A stretch of 10,722 bases of DNA, taken from contig JAPOOT010000178.1 of the NCBI GenBank assembly GCA_026713285.1, positions 1 through 10,722 of the forward strand. Direction: 5' to 3'. Shown piece by piece: positions 4,638 to 10,722 of this stretch. Made by a program: the position numbers and the translations under genes. The DNA is from Gemmatimonadota bacterium (lineage in GTDB: Bacteria > JAAXHH01). Each line of letters opens with the position of its first letter. Position 1 is the stretch's first letter. The notes below the pieces were generated by a model. The model was not told the DNA's origin, did no database searches, and saw nothing but the letters and a program-made list of their open reading frames with translations.

Positions 4638-6844
4638 ACCGCGTGACGATCGGACTGCTGGTAAGGCACGAAATGCGCATGCTCTTGCGGGACCGGCGGA
4701 CCGTGGTGCTGAGTATTCTCCTGCCGCTCGTTGTTTTGCCGCTGATACTCTTCGGCTTCAAATTCATGAGCGAATGGCGCAGTGAGCAACTGGACGCAAC
4801 GACGTATCGCTATGCCGTGACCGGCGCCTATGCCGACTCGGTACGGGCGCTCATAGGAAGGGGAGCGCGTCTTGCGGATAATGACGCGGAGGAAGGCCGG
4901 CAACCGGCCTCATTCGTCGAGGTGGAGGCGGCCGAACCCGATTCGAGCCTATCCGCCGGCGACCTGGATTTCTACCTGGAGGCCCTGACCGGCGCGGAGG
5001 CCGATTCGCTCGATCTGGCTGTTGCGGGAACAGATTCGGCGATGCGCGCGGACACGGCAGCACGCGCGGACGCAGCAGGAGATTCAGCAGCAGGCACGGA
5101 CGCGGAAGGGAATTCAGCAGCGCGCGGGGACGCGGAAGGGGACCGGGCGGGTGAAGAGATCGCCGACGTGACCGTGGCGGACGAGCGGTATCCGGGCGTG
5201 CCCGTGGTCACGGTCTACTTCCGCGCCAACCGGGACGAATCCAGGACGGGCAGCGGCCTGCTGGTAGATCGCCTGGTGGACGCCAGGAAACAGGACCGTA
5301 CCGACGAGCTGCGCGGGCGGGGTTTCGCGGCGGACCCGGAGGAGGCCATCGCGCTTTCGAGGGTGGACGTGGCGACGCCGGAACAGGCGGCGGGATTCTA
5401 TTTCGGACGTATCCTGCCGCTTTTTCTCGTATTCCTGACCCTAACCGGCGCTTCGGTGGCGGCCATGGACAGTGTCGCGGGGGAAAAGGAACGCGGCTCC
5501 CTGGAAACCCTCCTGACCACTTCAGTCAGCCGGTTCGAAATCATTACCGCGAAGCAGTTGACGATCCTGTCCGTCGCGCTCTTCATCACCCTGGCCCAGG
5601 CCGGAAACCTTTTCGTCTATCTCGCTCTCGGATTCATCGAATTCTCCGCGGACCTCGAAATCGACGTGTCGCCCGGCGCCGTGCTGGTACTGCTTGCCCT
5701 TTACGTCCCCGTGGCCGTCGTGGTTTCGTCCCTGCTCCTCCTGGTGTCGGCCTATGCGAAGACTTACCGGGAGACGCAGCTGTATCTCCTGCCAGTTTTC
5801 TTCGGCCTCATGATCCTGACGGCGGCGGGCCTGTTGCCGGGAGTTTCCCTGCGCTCGCTGATCGCCGTCGTTCCCGTAGCGAACGTCAGCGTGGCCGTAC
5901 GTGAGATCATGGTCGGCCATTACGACATCCCCATGCTCCTGGTAACCTGTGCGGCTATGCTCGCAGCCGCCTTCCTGATGCTCAGGTTGTCGTCGCGCAT
6001 GCTGGGCATGGAAAGGCTCATCACCGCGCAGGACACGGACGCGGCGGATCTGGAGGGAGGCGCCGCGCTGTTTCCCAGGAGGGTGCTCCTGTGGTTTGTC
6101 GGCATGTGGGCGCTGATTATCATCGCGCCGGCGAACGTCGAGGCGTTGACGCGTCTGGAGGGACAGTGGGCCTTCAATATGTTCGTCATCTTTTTCGGCG
6201 GTTCTTTGCTCATGATCCGTTTACACCGGCTCGACTGGCGGCAGGCCCTGGCGCTTCGTCCGGTGCGTCCGCAGGTCTGGCTGGCGGTACTGCTCCTGGT
6301 GCCCTCGACATTGTTGACCGGTATCTTCATTGTAGGACTGTCCAGCGTATTCCTGCCCTTCCCGGAAGAAATGCTGGAGAAATTCGCCAGCCAGCTCATT
6401 CCCGAAGAATTCCCGATGTGGCAGATCCTGCTCATGCTGGCCCTCACGCCCGGGATCGTGGAGGAAATGGCCTTCCGGGGTCTGTTGCTTCACGGACTTC
6501 ACCGCCGGCTCAGGCCGCTGGCGCTCATCCTGGTCGTCGGCCTGATATTCGGACTGTTTCACCAGGCCCTTTTCCGGATCATCCCCACGGCCTACCTGGG
6601 GATGGTGCTGACCGCCGTGGCCGTGCTCACGGGTTCGATCCTTCCGTGCATCCTGCTCCACGCCGGCAACAACGCCTTCGCCTTCCTGCTCTACCGTTCC
6701 GGTACCGAAGTCGAAAACTGGCCCCCGGAACTGCTTCTGTTGAACATCCCCGTTTTTGTGTTCGCGATCTATCTGCTGTATCGATATCGAACGCCCTATC
6801 CTGGCCTGTTGCCTTTCAGGAAAAAGGTTCCCGAAGACGCGTAG
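4634..6844 (+). CDS. ABC-2 permease fused to CPBP intramembrane protease
   Basis: This 736-residue protein joins two membrane domains. Residues 1-455 are a NatB-like permease: a first helix (about 24-44), an extracytoplasmic loop of about 210 residues (46-255), a helix at 256-277, the ATPase-contacting signature SVAGEKERGSLETLLT (280-295), then further helices to 451. Residues 485-715 are a CPBP (CAAX protease/bacteriocin-processing) domain with all catalytic motifs: E610-E611-x-x-x-R615, F639-x-x-x-H643, and H676-x-x-N679/N680. The protease half is therefore probably active; its substrate is unknown. The loop includes an Ala/Asp/Gly-rich repeat at 136-175. The ATG overlaps the ATPase stop. 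Permease-CPBP fusions beside a NatA-like ATPase are, to my knowledge, a recognised architecture in Planctomycetes and relatives. The operon ends here; I see no terminator. Confidence 0.92.
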   Translation: MNRVTIGLLVRHEMRMLLRDRRTVVLSILLPLVVLPLILFGFKFMSEWRSEQLDATTYRYAVTGAYADSVRALIGRGARLADNDAEEGRQPASFVEVEAAEPDSSLSAGDLDFYLEALTGAEADSLDLAVAGTDSAMRADTAARADAAGDSAAGTDAEGNSAARGDAEGDRAGEEIADVTVADERYPGVPVVTVYFRANRDESRTGSGLLVDRLVDARKQDRTDELRGRGFAADPEEAIALSRVDVATPEQAAGFYFGRILPLFLVFLTLTGASVAAMDSVAGEKERGSLETLLTTSVSRFEIITAKQLTILSVALFITLAQAGNLFVYLALGFIEFSADLEIDVSPGAVLVLLALYVPVAVVVSSLLLLVSAYAKTYRETQLYLLPVFFGLMILTAAGLLPGVSLRSLIAVVPVANVSVAVREIMVGHYDIPMLLVTCAAMLAAAFLMLRLSSRMLGMERLITAQDTDAADLEGGAALFPRRVLLWFVGMWALIIIAPANVEALTRLEGQWAFNMFVIFFGGSLLMIRLHRLDWRQALALRPVRPQVWLAVLLLVPSTLLTGIFIVGLSSVFLPFPEEMLEKFASQLIPEEFPMWQILLMLALTPGIVEEMAFRGLLLHGLHRRLRPLALILVVGLIFGLFHQALFRIIPTAYLGMVLTAVAVLTGSILPCILLHAGNNAFAFLLYRSGTEVENWPPELLLLNIPVFVFAIYLLYRYRTPYPGLLPFRKKVPEDA
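5039..5158 (+). repeat. 30-bp in-frame repeat in the fusion permease loop
   Basis: Four imperfect 30-base units begin at 5039, 5069, 5099 and 5129. They encode the 10-residue units AMRADTAARA, DAAGDSAAGT, DAEGNSAARG and DAEGDRAGEE. The DNA anchors are GACGC(A/G)G(C/A)AGG at 5069, 5099 and 5129, and ATTCAGCAG at 5082 and 5112. The region forms a flexible acidic stretch in the extracytoplasmic loop. Confidence 0.75.
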
Positions 6845-6875
6845 GACGATCGCAAATCGCGATAGCCGATTGGTA

Positions 6876-6904
6876 TTGCCTCCCGCAGCCTGCAACCTTA
6901 TATT
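6876..6904 (+). promoter_or_regulatory. Candidate sigma70 promoter for the methyltransferase gene
   Basis: TTGCCT (6876-6881), a 17-base spacer, and TATATT (6899-6904), which matches the -10 consensus at 5 of 6 positions. A transcript starting near 6911 would have a leader of about 60 bases before the ATG at 6974. It lies in the 129-base gap after the transporter operon, consistent with a separate transcription unit. Confidence 0.5.
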
Positions 6905-6973
6905 CCGGTCTGTTTTCCGGGAATTCCCGCGTACTCGCGCCTACTCAGGACTGCTGTTATATCCATTCCATAC

Positions 6974-7567
6974 ATGTCCCGTCTTTCCAAGCATCCATTC
7001 GCACTATTCATCCGAGTCATGCTAAAAAGCCCGACGAGCGTGTGTGCCGTGGCGCCGAGTTCGCGGACGCTCGCCCGGGCGATGGCGAAAGGGCTGACGA
7101 TCGGTGACGACGAGTCCGTCGTGGAGCTGGGACCCGGCACGGGCGCTCTCACGGACCAGATCCGCCACATTTTGCCCCATGACGGCGGATACCTGGGCAT
7201 CGAAATCGAGCCCCGGTTCGTCGACCTGCTGCGGAAACGATATCCCGGTCTTCGATTTGAACAGAACACCGTAGCGAAAGCTTTCCAGCTGCACGCGAAC
7301 ACGGGAACCCCTCCGGTCAGGGCCGTGATCTCCGGCCTGTCGATCTCGACCATGCCGTCACCCGTCATTGACGAAATCATCGCGAATCTCGACCGGCTCA
7401 TGAGACCCGGTACCGTTTTCCGCATGTTTCAGTATTTACACGCCTACTACCTGCCAGCGTCGATTCGGTTCAGACGCCGGATGGCGCCTTTCTTCTCCTG
7501 TTACCGGGTTGAATCGGTTGTCCTAAAGAACCTGCCTCCGGCCCTCGTCATGACCTGGACGCGCTAG
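6974..7567 (+). CDS. Class I SAM-dependent methyltransferase, PmtA-like
   Basis: This 197-residue protein matches the bacterial phospholipid N-methyltransferase-like group (COG3963). Seen in sequence: the N-terminal block KSPTSVCAVAPSSRTLARAM (18-37), the SAM-binding motif I VVELGPGTGALT (49-60), acidic E77 in GIEIEPRF that would hold the ribose, the family motif SGLSISTMPS (120-129), and the closing NLPPALV (186-192). The length is normal and no key residue is missing. Relatives methylate phosphatidylethanolamine on the inner membrane face. A lipid substrate here is inference from the family, since the fold also resembles rRNA adenine dimethylases. No convincing Shine-Dalgarno precedes the ATG, and no better in-frame start is seen. 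The stop TAG sits inside a 10-bp palindrome, GCGCTAGCGC (7561-7570). Confidence 0.85.
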   Translation: MSRLSKHPFALFIRVMLKSPTSVCAVAPSSRTLARAMAKGLTIGDDESVVELGPGTGALTDQIRHILPHDGGYLGIEIEPRFVDLLRKRYPGLRFEQNTVAKAFQLHANTGTPPVRAVISGLSISTMPSPVIDEIIANLDRLMRPGTVFRMFQYLHAYYLPASIRFRRRMAPFFSCYRVESVVLKNLPPALVMTWTR

Positions 7568-7601
7568 CGCTCCGCGACGCGTGTCTGCCGGTATTTTAAA
7601 G

Positions 7602-7625
7602 TATTACAGGTGTTCGGTTGTAATA
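7602..7625. promoter_or_regulatory. AT-rich dyad upstream of the DUF5916 gene
   Basis: TATTACA (7602-7608) and TGTAATA (7619-7625) are perfect inverted arms separated by 10 bases, so equivalent positions lie on nearly the same helix face. The site lies in the only AT-rich stretch of the 205-base gap between the methyltransferase and the DUF5916 gene. The right arm overlaps TAATAT, a possible -10, but no good -35 is present. It could be a regulator-binding site or an RNA hairpin. Confidence 0.4.
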
Positions 7626-7672
7626 TATGAAGATTCCCGACGATCAACGGCGGGGGAACGGGAGCCCGTCGC

Positions 7673-7700
7673 ACCGGCCAGGCGCCTACCGGGCGCCGGT
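7673..7700 (+). repeat. GC-rich hairpin in the DUF5916 leader
   Basis: GGCGCC (7681-7686) pairs with GGCGCC (7692-7697) around a 5-base loop. Alternatively, ACCGGC (7673-7678) can pair with GCCGGT (7695-7700). The two folds are mutually exclusive. No U-run follows, so it is not an intrinsic terminator. The rest of the gap to 7772 shows nothing recognisable except the weak ribosome site AGG at 7765-7767. Confidence 0.4.
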
Positions 7701-7772
7701 CCTGACGGAATGGCAGTACGTCGAACTCCCTTCGTACCAATTTGCCCAAGCCAGGAAAGAACATAGGTTTTC

Positions 7773-10472
7773 ATGCGTCTGAAACCCCTCGCCATTTCCG
7801 TCCTCACCGTGATTTCCATATCCACGTTGACATTTGATACCGCGACGGCCCAGTCCGGAAGCGTCGAACCCGCCCTGCCCGCAATGGAGGCGGCGGAGCG
7901 CACCGGGCACATCGAGATCGACGGAAGGCTCGACGAAGCGGCCTGGACGGCGGCCATTCCGGCGACGCGGTTCGTCCAGCGCGAGCCGGTCGAAGGGGCC
8001 AATCCCGATAAGGCCACCGAAGTACGGGTGCTCTACGACGCCGACGCCATCTACATCGGCGCGCGGATGTTCGACGATCATCCGGAGCACATCGGCCGGC
8101 AACTCGTCCGGCGGGACGAGCGGGGAGCATTCGACCTGTTCTCCGTTTCCATCGATCCGAACAACGACAGGCTTACCGGATATCAGTTCCGCGTCAGTGC
8201 CGCAGGGGCGCAGCGGGACGCGTACCTGTATGACGACGTGCGGCAGGACGACGCGTGGGACGCCGTATGGGAATCGGCCGTGGTGATCGACGAACTGGGC
8301 TGGGCCGCCGAAATGCGGATTCCCCTTTCCCAGATGCGATACGAGACGACGGACGGCGCCCAGTCCTGGGGCGTGAACTTCATGCGGCGGTGCCTCGCCA
8401 CGAACGAGGTCATCGACTTCGCCCTCCAGTCCCGCCTGCGGTATGGGAGGGTGAGCGTCCTGGGCAGGCTGAACGGACTGGTCTTGCCGTCGGACGCCCG
8501 CCGCCTGGAGGTCAGGCCCTATACCCTCGGCAGCGCCCGGACCGCGCGGGCCGAACAGGGGAATCCCTTCTTCGACGGATCCGATTACAATGCACGGGCG
8601 GGCCTCGACGTACGGTACGGTCTCGGTTCGTCCTACCACCTCGACATGACGATCAACCCCGACTTCGGGCAGGTGGAAGTGGATCCCGCCGTCGTCAACC
8701 TGTCAGCCTTCGAAACATTTTTCAGGGAACAACGCCCCTTTTTCGTCGAGGATGCCCAGGTATTCGAATTCGGCCTGTCGGGCCGGGACGAACTGTACTA
8801 CAGCCGGCGGATCGGGCGGCAACCCCGGGGTGGCACGCCGGACGGCGCGGATTACTCCGATATTCCCACGGAGACCAGCATTCTCGGCGCCGCCAAGATC
8901 ACCGGCCGATCGCAGGGTGGCGTTTCCATCGGCGCCCTGGCCGCGGTCACGGGAAGGGAAACGGGGAAGGCCTATTCCCTGGTGGACAGGCGAACAGAGG
9001 AGTTCACGGTGGAACCCCGGGCGGGATTCAGTGTCTTCCGGATCCGCCGGGATTTCAGGAACGGCGCCAGCCAGTTCGGGGCAGTGGGCTCGCTGATGCA
9101 CCGGGCCCTGCCCGATGACGGCGCTTTCGACTACCTCACTTCGGAAGCCTTCACCGGAGGAGTGGACTTCGAGCACAACTGGGGGGGAGCGAGAGAGAGA
9201 GACTGGGCCGTCTACGGGTACCTGGCGGGTAGCCGCGTCCAGGGAAGCACGGAAGCGTTGACCCGGCTGCAGCGGGCCAGCAACCATTACTTCCAGCGTC
9301 CCGACGCCACGCGTTTCGCCGTGGATTCAACCGCCACGTCCATGAACGGGTACAACTGGCGGTTGCAGTTCGCCAGGCGAGACTCGCAGAACTGGTCCGG
9401 AGCGGTCTGGTTCGCCCAGATTTCGCCCGGTTTCGAGGTCAACGACCTGGGATTCTCCCGTTCGAACGAACGCCTCGACGGCGGCGCGCGGATCGAATAC
9501 CAGCACATCACGCCGGGGCGGTTCTTCCGCAACTATGAGTTCCGTTTCTTTACCTTCTACAATTTCCGGCACGAGGCCCTCGACGACCCGTGGGCCTGGT
9601 CGTCCTGGCGGAACAACTATAAGAACGGCCGTTTCTTCGCGGGGGGCAATTTCGAACTCAACAACTACTGGGAGATCTTTCTCGGCTCCAGTTACACCCC
9701 CACCCAGTTCAGCGATACGCGGACCCGAGGCGGTCCGGTGATGGAGGATCCCGGATCCTATTCCTTCGATCTCGGCATCAGGTCGGACCGGAGGAAACGG
9801 ATCTCCCTGCAGACGGAATTCGACTACGAGCGATCCCAACGGGGCGGCCACGAATGGGAAACGGGGATCGAAGCCAGGATTCGACCGTCACCCAACTGGG
9901 AGTTGGAACTTGCGCCAAATTTCAGCTGGGAGCGCAACGCCGCCCAGTACGTTACGCAGACCGACGCCCTGGCCTTCGAGCCCACGTACGGCAGCCGGTA
10001 CGTGTTCTCGGACCTGCAGCGGCGGTCCTTTTCCCTCGAAACCCGTTTGAACGTGGCCTTTTCGCCCGACTTGACCCTGCAGCTGTACGCCCAGCCCCTG
10101 CTGTCCTCGGGCGACTACCTGAACTACAAGCAGTTGCTCCGCGGCAACAGCTTCGATTTCGACGTGCTGGACGAGGGTACGCGGTCCTTCATCGATCCGG
10201 TCGACGGCTACCGTTACCTGGACTTCAACGGGGACGGCATGCCCGATATCAATTTCTCGGACCGGGATTTCAACATCCAGTCCCTGCGCATGAACATCGT
10301 GCTGCGTTGGGAATACCGGCCCGGTTCCCGGGTATTCCTCGTCTGGCAGCAGACCCGCAGCGAACGGGACGAAAACGGGACGCTTGACATCGGCAGAGAC
10401 TTCGGCAACCTGTTCGGCGGGGAATCGGAGAACATCTTCATCGTCAAGTTCAACTACTGGTTCGGCGTGTGA
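7773..10472 (+). CDS. CBM9-like/DUF5916 outer-membrane beta-barrel protein
   Basis: This 899-residue protein has a signal peptide with an Ala-Thr-Ala cleavage site before Q27. A CBM9-like/DOMON-type domain follows (about 45-210), opening with HIEIDGRLDEAAWTAA (46-61). The DUF5916 region covers the rest, with family blocks DMTINPDFGQVEVDPAVVNL (291-310), ETFFREQRPFFVEDAQVF (314-331), GFEVNDLGFSRSNE (553-566) and LRWEYRPGSRVFLVWQQTRS (844-863). Many alternating aromatic strands and an end rich in aromatic residues (FNYWFGV) indicate an outer-membrane barrel. By analogy with CBM9 and DOMON domains it may bind carbohydrate or heme-like ligands, but no function is established for DUF5916. A canonical Ca2+ loop D817-F-N819-G-D821-G-M-P-D825 lies near the C-terminus. 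The length is normal and the gene complete. The last four codons and stop are duplicated downstream. Confidence 0.9.
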   Translation: MRLKPLAISVLTVISISTLTFDTATAQSGSVEPALPAMEAAERTGHIEIDGRLDEAAWTAAIPATRFVQREPVEGANPDKATEVRVLYDADAIYIGARMFDDHPEHIGRQLVRRDERGAFDLFSVSIDPNNDRLTGYQFRVSAAGAQRDAYLYDDVRQDDAWDAVWESAVVIDELGWAAEMRIPLSQMRYETTDGAQSWGVNFMRRCLATNEVIDFALQSRLRYGRVSVLGRLNGLVLPSDARRLEVRPYTLGSARTARAEQGNPFFDGSDYNARAGLDVRYGLGSSYHLDMTINPDFGQVEVDPAVVNLSAFETFFREQRPFFVEDAQVFEFGLSGRDELYYSRRIGRQPRGGTPDGADYSDIPTETSILGAAKITGRSQGGVSIGALAAVTGRETGKAYSLVDRRTEEFTVEPRAGFSVFRIRRDFRNGASQFGAVGSLMHRALPDDGAFDYLTSEAFTGGVDFEHNWGGARERDWAVYGYLAGSRVQGSTEALTRLQRASNHYFQRPDATRFAVDSTATSMNGYNWRLQFARRDSQNWSGAVWFAQISPGFEVNDLGFSRSNERLDGGARIEYQHITPGRFFRNYEFRFFTFYNFRHEALDDPWAWSSWRNNYKNGRFFAGGNFELNNYWEIFLGSSYTPTQFSDTRTRGGPVMEDPGSYSFDLGIRSDRRKRISLQTEFDYERSQRGGHEWETGIEARIRPSPNWELELAPNFSWERNAAQYVTQTDALAFEPTYGSRYVFSDLQRRSFSLETRLNVAFSPDLTLQLYAQPLLSSGDYLNYKQLLRGNSFDFDVLDEGTRSFIDPVDGYRYLDFNGDGMPDINFSDRDFNIQSLRMNIVLRWEYRPGSRVFLVWQQTRSERDENGTLDIGRDFGNLFGGESENIFIVKFNYWFGV

Positions 10473-10583
10473 CCGCGGGCGGGTTCGGCGTGTGACCGCG
10501 GGCGGACAGGACCGCGGGCGGGTTCGGCGTGTGACCGCGGGCGGGTTCGGCGTGTGAACGCGGATGGACAGGACCGCGCGACC
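10461..10583. repeat. 62-bp compound tandem repeat containing the gene's stop codon
   Basis: A 23-base unit A (starting TTCGGCGTGTGACCGCGGGC) and a 15-16 base unit B (CAGGACCGCGGGCGGG) are arranged A-A-B-A-A-B. A starts at 10461, 10484, 10523 and 10546; B starts at 10507 and 10569. The higher-order period is 62 bases. The first A begins inside the DUF5916 gene, so TTC GGC GTG TGA is copied three more times downstream. The second half is more diverged in its last A and B. Confidence 0.9.
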
Positions 10584-10594
10584 TCGATTGCGCC

Positions 10595-10624
10595 TTGACA
10601 GCAACGGCCCGGAAGGTTCATATT
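10595..10624 (+). promoter_or_regulatory. Candidate promoter at the right edge
   Basis: TTGACA (10595-10600) is a perfect -35 box. At an 18-base spacing, CATATT (10619-10624) matches the -10 consensus at 4 of 6 positions. The -10 is mediocre, but the location, after the repeat and before a possible start codon, supports the beginning of a new unit. Confidence 0.4.
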
Positions 10625-10638
10625 GAGGTTGTGGAAGT

Positions 10639-10722
10639 ATGCCGGCGCGTGGGGAGAACCGGTTCGCTTCGACCGGATTCGATCTTCATACGGTAGTCAC
10701 GGTCAGGTGGCAGCGGGACACA
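10639..10722 (+). CDS. Possible start of a new gene (partial, unidentified)
   Basis: An ATG at 10639 follows GAGG (10625-10628) by 10 bases and the candidate promoter at 10595-10624. The frame stays open for 28 codons to the window end, reading MPARGENRFASTGFDLHTVV and on. A second open frame from TTG at 10623 (LRLWKYAGAWGEPV...) is equally possible. Neither is recognisable as a family at this length. Confidence 0.2.
   Translation, partial: MPARGENRFASTGFDLHTVVTVRWQRDT

Noticed and set aside
6849..6863. ATCGC-AAATC-GCGAT hairpin after the fusion permease stop
   Set aside because: A 5-bp stem without a U-tract; too weak to call a terminator for the transporter operon.
6091..7107. Plus-strand open frame of 338 codons across the CPBP domain and into the methyltransferase
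   Set aside because: Arg/Pro-rich shifted frame that overlaps two genes with intact catalytic motifs; no start signal.
7686..8639. Minus-strand open frame of 317 codons opposite the DUF5916 N-terminus
   Set aside because: Mirror frame of a GC-rich gene with a clear signal peptide and CBM9-like domain; no family pattern on the minus strand.
10461..10583. CRISPR-like reading of the repeated units near the right edge
   Set aside because: The units are directly adjacent with no unique spacers, and the order A-A-B-A-A-B is a duplication pattern.
1..10722. Mobile element, tRNA, rRNA or defence-island signatures
   Set aside because: No transposase, integrase, terminal inverted repeats, tRNA-like cloverleaf or recognisable defence gene was seen on either strand.

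Overview
The window is GC-rich bacterial DNA in which every gene I can support lies on the + strand. The gene set is an SPFH protein with an Arc-type partner, a PhyH dioxygenase, a NatA/NatB-type ABC system with a permease-CPBP fusion, a phospholipid methyltransferase-like protein, and a 899-residue CBM9-like/DUF5916 outer-membrane protein. This fits an uncultivated Gram-negative lineage of the Gemmatimonadota, Latescibacterota or Poribacteria kind. That placement is inference from gene content; there is no marker gene here. TAG ends three genes, so the code is standard at amber codons.

Layout. Positions 1-43 hold the tail of an upstream gene, closed by a strong intrinsic terminator (85-114). 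Seventeen bases later a near-consensus sigma70 promoter (131-159) with AT-rich dyads around its -10 drives an SPFH membrane protein (216-1118). A 138-base structured gap and a 55-residue Arc-like ribbon-helix-helix protein (1257-1424) follow. A PhyH dioxygenase (1570-2430) comes next. Between it and the transporter operon is a 15-bp tandem repeat (2437-2571) that stays open in the frame shared by both flanking genes, with only the PhyH TAG interrupting it.

The transporter operon is permease (2626-3876), ATPase (3891-4637) and a second permease fused to a CPBP intramembrane protease (4634-6844). The genes are 14 bases apart, then overlapping by ATGA. After a candidate promoter (6876-6904) comes a PmtA-like SAM methyltransferase (6974-7567). 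A leader with an AT-rich dyad and a GC-rich hairpin precedes the DUF5916 gene (7773-10472). Its 3' end, stop codon included, is copied into a 62-bp compound repeat. The right edge carries a perfect TTGACA box and perhaps the start of another gene.

How the parts work together. The three-gene ABC/CPBP operon is one export machine: two NatB-like permeases around one NatA-like ATPase, with a protease domain attached to one permease. The SPFH and Arc-like genes look like a two-gene unit, possibly autoregulated. The methyltransferase, SPFH protein, transporter and DUF5916 protein all act at the envelope, but nothing in the sequence shows they form one pathway. A recurring oddity is short GC-rich tandem repeats with unit lengths of 8, 15, 30 and 62 bp, three of them at gene boundaries and one inside a coding region.
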